Part shown: piece by piece, positions 7,532-16,600 of the stretch | Position numbering within the stretch: the stretch's first letter is position 1 | How the letters are laid out: every line of letters begins with the position of its first letter | Assembly (NCBI RefSeq): GCF_009765985.1 | Contig: NZ_LMUM01000027.1 | Span: 1-64,000 of the forward strand | Source of the DNA: Acidobacterium sp. S8 | Lineage (GTDB): Bacteria > Acidobacteriota > Terriglobia > Terriglobales > Acidobacteriaceae | Direction of reading: 5' to 3' | DNA: 64,000 nt | Translations under genes and position numbers: made by a program | Notes under the pieces: generated by a model | What the model saw: only the letters and a program-made list of their open reading frames with translations | Database searches by the model: none | Told to the model about the DNA's origin: nothing

Positions 7532-7799
7532 CGCACCGTGGTTCACGAAAGCCGGAGCAGCGACAGGGATCATGCCGCTGTCACACTTCGTTAGCGAAAA
7601 TATCTTCGCGCTCAAGGGCGGCGGATACGGTTGCCTCTTCTCCCTGGTTGGGATCGACGAAGAGAGCAGGACCGACGAGGACTTGGACGTTCGTGTTCGT
7701 GGGGTGGAAGCGTCGCTACGTGGCCTGCCTCCGGGAGCCTGTCTCTATCAGTACACCCGCGTCATGACTGGCTTCTCTCTTCCTCGCCGGAAGGAGTAT
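7515..7799 (+). pseudogene. virB4: VirB4/TrbE ATPase, N-terminal fragment
   Basis: The first ~95 residues match the VirB4 N-terminal domain pattern: GIMPLSHFVSENIFALKGGGYGCLFSLVGID, then RVRGVEASLRGLPPGACLYQYTRVMTGFSLPRRKEY. Intact VirB4 is about 800 residues and carries Walker motifs, none of which are present. After residue ~95 (base ~7797) the frame runs antisense into the start of an F420-reductase-like gene and stops at 7901. This is a deletion or recombination joint that destroyed the T4SS ATPase, so conjugation from this site cannot work with these genes alone. Confidence 0.75.
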
Positions 7800-7951
7800 G
7801 CAGCCCGCGCACGCGAACCGAGTTCACTCAACTGCCTCGCAAGGGTGTCCGGGCCGCGGCTATTGCTGAGCTCTACCTCGTGCCCCGAAGCCAACAGGTA
7901 ACGGGCAAATGCCATCGCTACCGATCCCGCACCAATCATTCCAATTGTCAT
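7798..7951 (-). pseudogene. F420-type NADP reductase, 5' fragment
   Basis: Starting at ATG 7951, with AAGGAG upstream, the product begins MTIGMIGAGSVAMAFARYLL and continues ELSNSRGPDTLARQLSELG. This parallels the intact paralogue at 4076 (MRIGFIGAGGVAQTISKHVL...LSNTRGPESLAKVVKELG). Similarity ends about residue 51 (base ~7798), where the virB4 fragment begins in the opposite strand. The gene has therefore lost about three quarters of its length. It lies 70 bases downstream of the arsR gene in the same orientation and was probably the last gene of the tautomerase/arsR group. Confidence 0.75.
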
Positions 7952-8021
7952 TAGTAGTTCTCCTTCTGATGAGGTCTGTACAAGTCTTGATCGGAGGCGC
8001 AGCCTGGATTTGACCCAAGGT

Positions 8022-8387
8022 TCAACACGGAAGCCTGGAGATACAAGTATGTTCGGCAACTGCGATTTGGAGTGGGTCTTGGGATGGCGGTGCATCGCCA
8101 GCGAGATTCGAAAGTTCGGAAAGATAGGCCCGCCATGTCGAAGGGCGGCCCGTCAGCAAGCGATACTGGCGATCTTTCGTCACAGAGATGAGGTCGGCCC
8201 TCGCGAGTTCGCGAACACGGTGCGATGCGGTCGCGGCGGTCACAGAAAGTTGACCCGAGATGCTGCCGACGATCATTGGACCGTCCCGATAAATCAGCTC
8301 GAGTATCTGAAATCGCGTTTCATCCGCGATGGCGCGGGAGATCAAATGCACTTGCGTAAGGCTCAATGCTTGCTGCAATCGCGGCAT
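8022..8387 (-). CDS. ArsR-family transcriptional regulator
   Basis: A 121-residue winged-helix repressor-type regulator. The start MPRLQQALSL at 8387 is preferred over the ORF start at 8429 since GGAG lies 6 bases upstream of it. The DNA-binding core is IADETRFQILELIYRDGPMIVGSISGQLSVTAATASHRVRELARADLISVTKDRQYRLL, the ArsR/SmtB layout. No CVC metal-binding motif is present, so it is likely a non-metal sensor, like many ArsR proteins next to oxidoreductases. Upstream is the tautomerase gene and downstream the truncated F420 reductase, all on one strand. Confidence 0.85.
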   Translation of the reverse strand: MPRLQQALSLTQVHLISRAIADETRFQILELIYRDGPMIVGSISGQLSVTAATASHRVRELARADLISVTKDRQYRLLTGRPSTWRAYLSELSNLAGDAPPSQDPLQIAVAEHTCISRLPC

Positions 8388-8454
8388 AGCGGTCTCCGGT
8401 GGGATGTTCGACGAACGGACGGGCACCATCCGCGATGGTGCCCGTCTGAACGCG

Positions 8455-8844
8455 TTAGTAAGCCTTCGCTGCGGAGAGGCCGTTTCCGAACGACCAGTCT
8501 TCGAGGTAGGTGTTCACATCGAGGGAGACGAAAATGTCCTGCGGATTAATACCCGGACTCTTCGAAAGGTTCTCCGCGATACTGGCGTAGAGAGCGTCCT
8601 TCTCGCCGACACGTCGAGCGTCTGCCTTGATGTTCACGATCATGAAGTCATCAGAGCGCGGCACCTTCGTGACGAAGTTGCGATCAAACCGTAACTCACT
8701 GGGTTCCTTCAGTTCGAAGATCTGAAAGTGATCTCCCTCGGGCATGGCATACGACTTAACGAGGGCATCGTAGATCCCCTTGGAGACGGCGTCCAGGTAT
8801 TCGGGCGATTTTCCTTTGAGCAGCGTTACGCGAACGAGTGGCAT
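8455..8844 (-). CDS. Tautomerase superfamily protein
   Basis: A 129-residue protein starting MPLVRVTLLKGKSPEYLDAVSKGIYDALV. Cleavage of Met would expose Pro-1, the catalytic base of 4-oxalocrotonate tautomerase/MIF-type enzymes. An AGGAG ribosome site precedes ATG 8844; the ORF start at 8961 has none. At twice the length of 4-OT it matches the fused two-unit tautomerases (MSAD/cis-CaaD-like), with GDHFQIFELK and IFVSLDVNTYLEDWSFGNG in the second half. The exact reaction is unknown. It follows the Old Yellow Enzyme gene by 123 bases and probably shares its operon. Confidence 0.85.
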   Translation of the reverse strand: MPLVRVTLLKGKSPEYLDAVSKGIYDALVKSYAMPEGDHFQIFELKEPSELRFDRNFVTKVPRSDDFMIVNIKADARRVGEKDALYASIAENLSKSPGINPQDIFVSLDVNTYLEDWSFGNGLSAAKAY

Positions 8845-8967
8845 AAAGACTCCTGATTCATCGAACTGTGGAAGTACCCATGGACATAGAGGCCCGAGAC
8901 GCGAACCTCCTCTGCGGAATTCCTCTAGGGACAGTCCTCCATTTAGGAGAACTGGTCCCATAGCGGG

Positions 8968-10104
8968 CTAGTGGCTGCCGGCGGAGGATGCCGCAGCGAC
9001 CGACTCTTGATAGAACGGGTAATCGTTGTAGCCGCGCGCATCGCCGCCGTAGAAGCGCGAGCGATCGTACTTGTTTAGCGGAAGGTTGTTCTTCAGACGT
9101 TCGGGGAGGTCTGGATTCGCGGAGTAGAACCGGCCAAACGCAACAAGGTCCGCTTCGCCGCGTTCGAGGATCGCCTCAGCACTTTCACGATTGAAGCCAC
9201 CAGCTGCGATGAGAGTGCCCTTGTAGACTTTGCGAAGGTGTGCGGACGCGATAGGAGCCATCTTGTCGGCGTCTTCTTTCGAATGGTCACCGACGATGCG
9301 GGGCTCGACGACGTGAAACCACGCGAGCTCAAATTCATTCAGACGACCCGCCAAGTAACTGAAGAGGGCGTCCGGGTTGCTGTCGCCCATTTCGTTGAAT
9401 TCACCGCTCGGTGTGACGCGGACACCCACTCGACCCGGTCCCCACACTGATACTGCCGCCGCGACAACCTCAAGCAGGAACCGCGTTCTGTTTTCGAGGG
9501 AACCCCCGTATGCGTCGGTGCGTTTGTTAGAGGTGTCCTCCAGAAACTGATCGAGGAGGTAGCCATTTGCGCTGTGAAGCTCTATGCCGTCGAATCCTGC
9601 TTTCTTGGCGCGCTCAGCCGCTGCCCGAAACTCTTCAACCACGCCGGCAATCTCTCCAAGCTCCAGGGCGCGCGCGGGAGAAGCAACGACCTCGCCCTCG
9701 CGTGTTGCTGCATGCCCGGTAAATGGGACTTCAGAAGGTGCCACAGGTGCTTCACCGTTGGGCTGCAGTGAAAAGTGCGACACTCGACCACCATGATAGA
9801 GCTGAGCGAAGATCAAGCCGCCCTTTGCGTGGACGGCATCCGCGATCTTTTTGAACCCCGGAATGAAGCGATCGTCATGGATGCCAGGAGCGCCCTGATA
9901 GGAGTTGCCTTTTGGCGAGACCACAGAGCCTTCCATAATCAAGAGGGCATTCTTGGATGCCCGCTGCCCGTAGTGCTCCACCATGATGTCGCTCACGGTG
10001 TCGTCCGGGTTCGACCGCATGCGAGTCATCGGCGCCATCACGACGCGATGTGCCAACGTAAAGGGACCAACCGATACTTTTGAGAATAGCTTTGACGTGC
10101 TCAT
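8968..10104 (-). CDS. Old Yellow Enzyme family alkene reductase (NADH:flavin oxidoreductase)
   Basis: A 378-residue FMN-dependent TIM-barrel enzyme that reduces activated C=C bonds such as enones, maleimides or nitro compounds. Visible family motifs are HRVVMAPMTRMRSN at the N-terminus, GAPGIHDDRFIPGFKKIADAVHAKGG, QLYHGGRVSH, IELHSANGYLLDQFL (the His/Asn pair holding the substrate), GVRVTPSGEFN, and the C-terminal FGRFYSANPDLPERL with DYPFY. AAGGAG precedes ATG. It resembles classical NemA-type rather than thermophilic-like OYEs. A 36-residue ORF lies 56 bases upstream and the tautomerase downstream, so a detoxification operon controlled by the nearby ArsR or Rrf2 proteins is plausible. Confidence 0.92.
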   Translation of the reverse strand: MSTSKLFSKVSVGPFTLAHRVVMAPMTRMRSNPDDTVSDIMVEHYGQRASKNALLIMEGSVVSPKGNSYQGAPGIHDDRFIPGFKKIADAVHAKGGLIFAQLYHGGRVSHFSLQPNGEAPVAPSEVPFTGHAATREGEVVASPARALELGEIAGVVEEFRAAAERAKKAGFDGIELHSANGYLLDQFLEDTSNKRTDAYGGSLENRTRFLLEVVAAAVSVWGPGRVGVRVTPSGEFNEMGDSNPDALFSYLAGRLNEFELAWFHVVEPRIVGDHSKEDADKMAPIASAHLRKVYKGTLIAAGGFNRESAEAILERGEADLVAFGRFYSANPDLPERLKNNLPLNKYDRSRFYGGDARGYNDYPFYQESVAAASSAGSH

Positions 10105-10160
10105 AAAAACTCCTTCTTGGGGTGTCGCTAAGTGTGTTGTGTTTCAAATTCTGTTCAGGG

Positions 10161-10271
10161 CTAGCAACGACTGCACTGCATGTTCGCCCTAGCCAGAGGT
10201 CGAGAGAACTGAGCACCGCGGCGTAGTGCATGCATGAATGTGATGTACAAAAGCACAATAAGATCCATCAT
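10161..10271 (-). CDS. Small membrane protein, 36 residues
   Basis: Too short for the ORF track. ATG 10271 is preceded by AAGGAGATGGAG, one of the strongest ribosome sites in this region. The product is MMDLIVLLYITFMHALRRGAQF followed by a basic, cysteine-containing tail ending MQCSRC. The first 16 residues could span or insert into the membrane. It sits 56 bases upstream of the OYE gene in the same direction and may be a leader or a small membrane protein. No family is recognised. It could also be a leftover of a longer gene. Confidence 0.4.
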   Translation of the reverse strand: MMDLIVLLYITFMHALRRGAQFSRPLARANMQCSRC

Positions 10272-10422
10272 TTTCTCCATCTCCTTTCTCAAGCGGCCAT
10301 GGACCCAAAAGGGAGCCACAAGCGGTGTGTCGGTTGCGAATTGCTATGCGTTGGCATGAGGCAAGCGTAGACAGACGGTGCCGCACGATATAGCAACAAA
10401 AAGCTACTTTTGCGGATTTCAG

Positions 10423-10869
10423 CTACTTGGCTTGACGCGTCTGTTTACCTGGAAGTCTGACTCGTTGGACCATGTCTGCGAGAGTGGTTCTCGCAAGGAC
10501 CTGTTCGAAACTGTTCTGCGCTTCAGGCAGGATATCCAGCATGATCTTCTTGATGTTCGAACTCGTACGGCAGGTCTTCTCCACTGGATAGTTATGTACC
10601 GCGAATGTTGCCGGTGCTTCGCTTGCTCGGTAGATATCAGCGAGCGTGATCGCCGCTGCTGGGCGAGCCAGCACACAGAATCCGTGCTTGCCACGTGTCG
10701 CCACTACAAGACCAGCCTTCACAAGCTTGGAGAGCGATTTCCGGACGAATGTGGGCTCAGTGTTGACGCTTTCCGCCAAAAACGCGGAGTTCACATGCTC
10801 GTCGTTGTGATCGGCTAACGCCGTCATGATGTGTGCAGCCACTGAGAACTGAAAGCTCGTCGTTGCCAT
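10423..10869 (-). CDS. Rrf2-family transcriptional regulator
   Basis: A 148-residue regulator with the Rrf2 N-terminal winged helix: SFQFSVAAHIMTALADH...VNSAFLAESVNTEPTFVRKSLSKLVKAGLVVATRGKHGFCVLARPAAAITLADIYRA. The iron-sulfur cysteine triad of IscR/NsrR is absent; a few scattered cysteines (in GFCV and KTCRTSS) remain. It is therefore probably a cluster-free member (YwnA/SaiR-like) responding to thiol chemistry or another signal. It lies 57 bases after the outer-membrane factor gene of the RND operon in the same direction. ATGTGTTTATGA occurs just upstream and again in front of the RND operon, which suggests it governs that operon and itself. Confidence 0.85.
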   Translation of the reverse strand: MATTSFQFSVAAHIMTALADHNDEHVNSAFLAESVNTEPTFVRKSLSKLVKAGLVVATRGKHGFCVLARPAAAITLADIYRASEAPATFAVHNYPVEKTCRTSSNIKKIMLDILPEAQNSFEQVLARTTLADMVQRVRLPGKQTRQAK

Positions 10870-10870
10870 A

Positions 10871-10891
10871 ATGTGTTTATGATGCTCACAT
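10871..10891. promoter_or_regulatory. Rrf2 operator candidate upstream of the rrf2 gene
   Basis: ATGTGTTTATGATGCTCACAT has ATGTG...CACAT ends in an inverted repeat, lying directly against the rrf2 ATG. Its first 12 bases are identical to 16854-16865, upstream of the RND operon. The closeness to the start codon implies a very short or leaderless transcript, or a site that blocks initiation. Confidence 0.5.
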
Positions 10892-10926
10892 TATCGTTCA
10901 AGATTCAAGCGTTTGGATCCATGGCG

Positions 10927-12348
10927 CTATTTCCATCCCCCTCCGAGCGCAACATAAAGCTGGACTATAGAAAGCGCCTCAACCTCTTGAGCCTGAGAAA
11001 GGCTCAACTGCGCCTCGTACAGGTCAGTGTCGGTTGTGAGCACCTCAAGATAGCTGGTGTCACCGCCAGAGTACCGAATCCTTGCCAGACGGACGGCATC
11101 CGTTGCTGATTCGACCTGCTGTGCCTTGGAGCTTCTGCGTTCTCGAACTTCGCGGTAGCTTGCTAGAGAACTTGACACATCTTTGAGGGCATTCAGGATG
11201 GTCTTTCTGTACTCCAAGAGCATCTCTTGCTGCTGTTGTTGCGATAGGTGGTAGTTGCTTCGAATCCTTCCCCCGTCAAAGACGGGTTCTGAGAGCGAAG
11301 CGGCAGCATACCAATAGGTGCTCTTACCGGAGAGGACAGACTGGAGCTGACTGCTAGCCGCTCCTCCGAGGCTGCTTAGCGAGATGTTGGGGAAGAACTG
11401 AGCTTTGGCGACGCCGATCCTGGCGTTTGCCGCAATAAGGCGCTGCTCAGCCTGTTGGATGTCGGGTCTGCGTTCGAGCAATTCCGAGGGAACACCCACG
11501 GGCACCTGTGCCGGATGCGGTTGCTCTCCGACAGATAATCCGCGGGTCACGTCTCCAGGATTACGTCCAAGGAGCAGGCTCAGTATGTTCTCTTGAAGCG
11601 CGATCTGTCTGCGAAGCTCAGGCAGATTTGCTTCCGCTGCATGAAGGAGCTCCTCTGCCTGCCGGGTGTCGGCGAGGGATCCGGCACCGTACTTCTGAAG
11701 CGTCACAACCAATTTCAGGGAATCGGTTCTTGCTCCGATTGTCTTGTTTGTAATCTCCAGTTGCGCGTCGAGGCTCCTAAGCTGAAAGTAGGCTTCGGCC
11801 ACGTCTTCGACAATCGCAACCCGAGTAGCCCGCTGTGCCCAACCAGTCGCCAGCAGGTCAGCCCGAGCCGCTTCAGACTGACGTCGATAGAGGCCCCAGA
11901 AGTCCAAGTTCCAAGCCGCCGAGGCACTCGGTCCTCCGCCATCGAAGAACGTGGCACTCTTCGATCCGTCGGAGTTCTTGGTTGCAAACGAAGCAGGAAG
12001 CTGGAGCGCAGAATAGGATCCTCCCGCGCTCACACTCGGATATTGCTGGGAACGAGCGATACCGAGCTGAGATTGAGCTTCAAGAACTCGTTCTGCGGCG
12101 ATTTTAAGGTCCAGGTTGTTATCTAAGGCTTCCTTTACGAGGGACTGGAGCGCGGGATCGCCAAAGATGGAGGTCCACTGCTGATCGGCAATGGTCGTCG
12201 TTCCTCCGGCGGCGATCTCGGGTGCAAGCGCTCCACGAAAATCGGCCGGTGTAGAGACGGTGGGGCGCTTGTAGTTGGGACCAGCTTTGCATCCCACTAT
12301 GAGGAGAAGGCCCGCGAGTAACGTCGTCGATTGAAGTGTCTTTTTCAT
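10927..12348 (-). CDS. RND efflux outer-membrane factor (OprM/NodT-like lipoprotein)
   Basis: A 473-residue TolC-type channel subunit when started at MKKTLQSTTLLAG. The signal peptide ends in the lipobox LIVGC, so the mature N-terminal Cys would be lipidated. NYKRPTVSTPADFRG follows, the usual opening of NodT-family factors. Two OEP repeats are visible (about residues 60-260 and 270-465), containing LDLKIAAERVLEAQSQLGIARSQQYPS, SVAEAYFQLRSLDAQL and ELLERRPDIQQAEQRLIAANARIGVAKAQFFPNISL. It forms the exit duct for the RND pump and adaptor encoded upstream in the same operon, 39 bases after the adaptor gene. Confidence 0.93.
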   Translation of the reverse strand: MKKTLQSTTLLAGLLLIVGCKAGPNYKRPTVSTPADFRGALAPEIAAGGTTTIADQQWTSIFGDPALQSLVKEALDNNLDLKIAAERVLEAQSQLGIARSQQYPSVSAGGSYSALQLPASFATKNSDGSKSATFFDGGGPSASAAWNLDFWGLYRRQSEAARADLLATGWAQRATRVAIVEDVAEAYFQLRSLDAQLEITNKTIGARTDSLKLVVTLQKYGAGSLADTRQAEELLHAAEANLPELRRQIALQENILSLLLGRNPGDVTRGLSVGEQPHPAQVPVGVPSELLERRPDIQQAEQRLIAANARIGVAKAQFFPNISLSSLGGAASSQLQSVLSGKSTYWYAAASLSEPVFDGGRIRSNYHLSQQQQQEMLLEYRKTILNALKDVSSSLASYREVRERRSSKAQQVESATDAVRLARIRYSGGDTSYLEVLTTDTDLYEAQLSLSQAQEVEALSIVQLYVALGGGWK

Positions 12349-12387
12349 GCCTGCTGCCCTCATTGGTCTAATCCGTGGTGCGCACCG

Positions 12388-13638
12388 CTAATTGCGAATC
12401 TCGACATGTTCGCCCTCAGTCAGCAGGTCGTTCGGCGTGGTAACAAGCGCCTCATTGCCCTGAAGCCCGCCGATAACCTCAATCGTGGTGCCCAAATCTT
12501 TCCCTATTACCACGGGGAGGAAGTGGATGGTATGGTCCGCACTTACTGTCACCACATGGGTACCGGCATGATCAATTACCAGCGAGCTAGTTGGAATGAT
12601 GGTGGACTGGCGCTGCTGAGGAAGGGTGAACTTCACTTGCGCGTACATACCGGCTAGAAGCGATCCGTCGCGATTGTCGACCTGGACTTCAGTCAACATC
12701 GTTCTCGCCGCTCCGTCCAAAGACGTCGCGTTCCGGATAATCGTGCCCGTGTACTTCTTACCCGAGCGTTCTTTGACATCCAGCGAGACAGTCTGTCCAT
12801 TGGCAATGTTCATCGCCTCAGACTGCGGCACATCGATTTGAATGCGCAGCGTGTCGCTTTGGGCAATGCTGAACAACGGCTTCGGTGCATCTTTACCCGT
12901 GCTCACCAGGTCTCCTCGTTCAATGTTTCGAGCGGTAATCACACCGGAAAAGGGAGCGACGATACGCTCGAACCCTTGGATCTGTTGCAACCGGCTCACG
13001 TTGGCACTGTTTGCTGTCACATTCGCTTCGGCGGCTGTGACGTTGGCTTCCGCGGCTGCTACATCAGCAACCCGTGCGTCGAATGTCTGTACAGCCGCAT
13101 CCACGACTTGCTGCGAGATGGCATGTTGCTCTCCGAGCGGAACATCCCGTTCCTTGGTCAGGCGGCTTAATTCCACGTTCGCCTTCGCTTGCCCAAGGGC
13201 GGCTTTGGCCTGCAGAACCGATGCCTGCGCCTGTGCGAACGCTGCCCGAGCCTGGAGCAGTTGCTGATCAACTTCAGGGGCGGAGATCACCGCGAGGAGC
13301 TCGCCGGCTCTCACCTTGCTGCCAATGTCGACGTTCCGGCGTTCGACATAACCGTCGATCCGGGCATACAGATTCGCCGTGTACAACGGTTGAATGTTTC
13401 CAGGTAGAAAAAGCTCGGACGTGGGCTCTCCCTTCGCGGGGTGAGTAATGCCGACCACTGGGTGGGTAGCAGCTGCCTCGTTCACAGCTGCCAACGCTTC
13501 GCGGTCCCGTGCGAATCGCGGAAAGATGCCGATAGCGACGAGAACGAGAACAAGGACGACCGCACCGATTACCCGGACGACAATGGCAGATCTCTTACTG
13601 GTTGCCTGCGTGGAAGTATTCATAGTCTGCTGCGTCAT
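12388..13638 (-). CDS. RND efflux periplasmic adaptor (membrane fusion protein)
   Basis: A 416-residue HlyD/AcrA-type adaptor. An N-terminal membrane anchor (AIVVRVIGAVVLVLVLVAIGIF) precedes the split biotinyl-lipoyl domain (YARIDGYVERRNVDIGSKVRAGELLAVI and RIVAPFSGVITARNIERGDLV). Between these lies a long helical hairpin rich in Ala and Gln, including a tandem VTAAEAN repeat. Barrel and membrane-proximal domains follow (LRIQIDVPQSEAMNIANG, MYAQVKFTLP). AGGAGG precedes ATG. Its start overlaps the pump stop codon by ATGA, so translation is coupled. It links the pump to the outer-membrane channel. Confidence 0.93.
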   Translation of the reverse strand: MTQQTMNTSTQATSKRSAIVVRVIGAVVLVLVLVAIGIFPRFARDREALAAVNEAAATHPVVGITHPAKGEPTSELFLPGNIQPLYTANLYARIDGYVERRNVDIGSKVRAGELLAVISAPEVDQQLLQARAAFAQAQASVLQAKAALGQAKANVELSRLTKERDVPLGEQHAISQQVVDAAVQTFDARVADVAAAEANVTAAEANVTANSANVSRLQQIQGFERIVAPFSGVITARNIERGDLVSTGKDAPKPLFSIAQSDTLRIQIDVPQSEAMNIANGQTVSLDVKERSGKKYTGTIIRNATSLDGAARTMLTEVQVDNRDGSLLAGMYAQVKFTLPQQRQSTIIPTSSLVIDHAGTHVVTVSADHTIHFLPVVIGKDLGTTIEVIGGLQGNEALVTTPNDLLTEGEHVEIRN

Positions 13639-16600
13639 GCTGCCTCCTGTTGGCTGCTCGCGTTACGTCCATGGATCAGGGTGAACATCAATGGAACAAA
13701 GAAGAGAGTGGCGAATGTTGCAACGGTGAGGCCACCAATGACGGCACGCGCCAGAGGCGCATTCTGTTCACCGCCTTCTCCGAGTCCGAGGGCCATTGGT
13801 AGCATTCCGACGATCATGGCAAATGCCGTCATAATGATCGGGCGAAGGCGCGTAAACCCTGCCGTTACGGCGGCCTCCAGAGGAACCTCGCCCTTATCAC
13901 GCATGACTTCATTTGCGAACGTGACGAGAAGAATCGAATTCGCCGTTGCGACACCGATGGACATGATCGCGCCCATGAGACTTGGCACGTTAAAGGTCGT
14001 CTGTGTGAGAAACAGTGCCCAGACGATACCTGTGAAAGCACCGGGAAGAGCACAGATGATGATGAAGGGATCGAGCCAACTCTGGTAATTGACCACCATC
14101 AGCAGATAGACCATGAGGGCGGCAAATGTCAGACCGAGACCCAACCGGGTAAAAGCTTCATTCATACTCTCGACTTGCCCGCGCACGATGATCTTCGTTC
14201 CCGGAGGAAGGTTTTTGCTCTCCTCAGCGACAATCCGTTTCACTCGGGCGGCTACCGATCCTAAGTCGCTGTCCTGGACATTCGCAAAGATGTCGAAGAC
14301 CGGCTGCCCATTGTGATGGTTCACGTTCACGGGGAGCACAGCTGGAGTGATCGTCGACATGTTGCCCAACACTTCACTTCTGTTGCTGATCGTCCGTAAC
14401 GGAATAGGAGTGTTCTGTAGGGCATTGATGGAATTCAGGGTCGGTTGAGGCGTTTGAGCGGCAACCCAATAGGTAAAGCCCGTTTTAGGGTCAAACCAGA
14501 AGTTTGGTTGCACCGCAACGCTGGACGCCAGGGACACATAAATGCTGTTCGCCACATCTTCTTGCGTTAGACCGAATTGCGCGGCGCGAACACGATCGAC
14601 GTCAACGTGGAGATCTGGTGCGTCCACGACCTGGTGCAGATGAACATCGACCGCACCTTGGACACCGGCGAGGCGCTGCCGAAGTTTGCGGGCGATATCG
14701 TAGTTCGCTGGGTCGTACCCTTGAACCTGCACATCGATAGGTGACGGTAGTCCGAAGTTCAAGATTTGCGTGACGATGTCAGCCGGTTGAAAGAAGAACG
14801 TGAGATCAGGAAACTGCTTTTGCAACTGAGAACGAAGTTTCTTTACGTACTTCTCGCTGGGACCGTGGTGTTTCTCGTCGAGCGAGATGAGGATCTCGCC
14901 GTCGGCACTGCTAATCGTTGCGCCGTCTCCGAAAGCGTAGTCAAAGGTCTCTGGAGTCAGTCCGATGTTGTCGATCATGAGATCCAGCTCTTTAGGTGGG
15001 ATCGTCTTTTTGATCTCCGCCTCAACCTCGCTGAAAAGCACCTTCGTTGTCTCGACCCGAGTCCCGGGTTGGGCCCGCACGTGCAATCTGATTTGCCCAG
15101 CATCGACGGCAGGGAAGAAGTCACGACCAACCAGTGGAAGGATGAGGAACGCGGTAGACATGATCGCAATCGACGCAATGAGAGAAATCCGCTTGTGGCC
15201 AAGCACGAGCCGTAGGGTGTTCGTATAGCGGTCCTGAACCCAGGAATATCCTTCATTGAAACGATCATGCAATCGTCTGAAAAAACCGCGGTTCAGGGAG
15301 CTATCTTCTACACCTGTTTCGTGTCCGGCGATATTCTCGGCTCCTAACAAGAAATGTGCCATGACCGGAACGAGCGTCCGAGAGAGGATGTAGGAAGCAA
15401 GCATCGCAAAGACGACCGCCAGCGCCATGGGAGTGAAGAGGTACTTTGCTGGCCCGGTCAGAAACACTACAGAGACAAACACTATGCAGATGGTCAGAGT
15501 AGAGACAAGGGTGGGAGCGGCGATCTCTGACGCACCTATGAGGACAGCTTCATAAAGAGATTGACCGTCCATATGCCTGTGGATGTTCTCGATCGTGACT
15601 GTTGCGTCGTCAACCAGGATGCCGATGGCGAGTGCGAGTCCGCCCAAGGTCATCGTGTTCATCGTTTCCCCAAAGGCACTGAGAATGATGATGGAACTCA
15701 AGATGGAGAGGGGGATCGAAATCGCAATGATCAACGTGCTGCGCCAACTTCCAAGGAAAAGAAGAATCATCAATGCAGTAAGGCCGGCAGCAATGATCCC
15801 CTCTCGCAACACACCCTTGATCGAGGCGCGAACAAATACCGACTGATCGAACAGTTCGCTGATCTTCATACCTTTAGGTGCAGCGGCGCGAGAGGCAGGG
15901 AGGACATCATTCTTGATTTGGTTGACGATATCCAGAGTTGAAACGGAGCCCGTCTTCATGATGGGCATGAGGACCGCCGTCTTACCATTCGCCCGGACAA
16001 CGCTTTGCTGCACCGACCATCCATCGCGGACGTGCGCTACATCACGCATATAAACCAGAGAGCCATTGATGGTTTTGATCGGAACATCATTGAGGCTGAG
16101 CGCCGCGATCGGACTCGAGTTTGTGCTCACGCTGTACTCCCGAGTTCCAATCTTTGCGGAGCCGGAAGGTAGCGTTAGGTTTTGCGCGTTGATCGCCGTT
16201 ACAACGTCCGCAGGGCTCAACCCCTTCGCAAGAAGTGCATTCTGATCCAGGTCGACCATGATCTGGCGCGCGACACCACCAAACGGAGTCGGCAGAAGTG
16301 TTCCAGGGACAACCGATAGCTGTTGACGCATCCTGAAGAGTCCGTAGTCGTACAGTTCCGACTCTGAAAGGGTGTCACTCGACAGCGAAACTTGAATGAT
16401 TGGCACCGTCGACGCACTGAACCGGAGAATCCAAGGTGGGTTTACTCCGGGTGGCATTCGGAACTTGATCGATTGCACTGCGGCTCCTACTTGCGCCATA
16501 GCCGCATCGATGTGGACTTGCGGCTGGAAAGAGATCTTGATGACGCTCGCACCCTTGATCGTCTGCGAGTCAATCGCCTTCACATCGTTGACGACTGCCA

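Noticed and set aside
13441-14088. 215-residue plus ORF
   Set aside because: Antisense across the adaptor/pump gene overlap; no motif.
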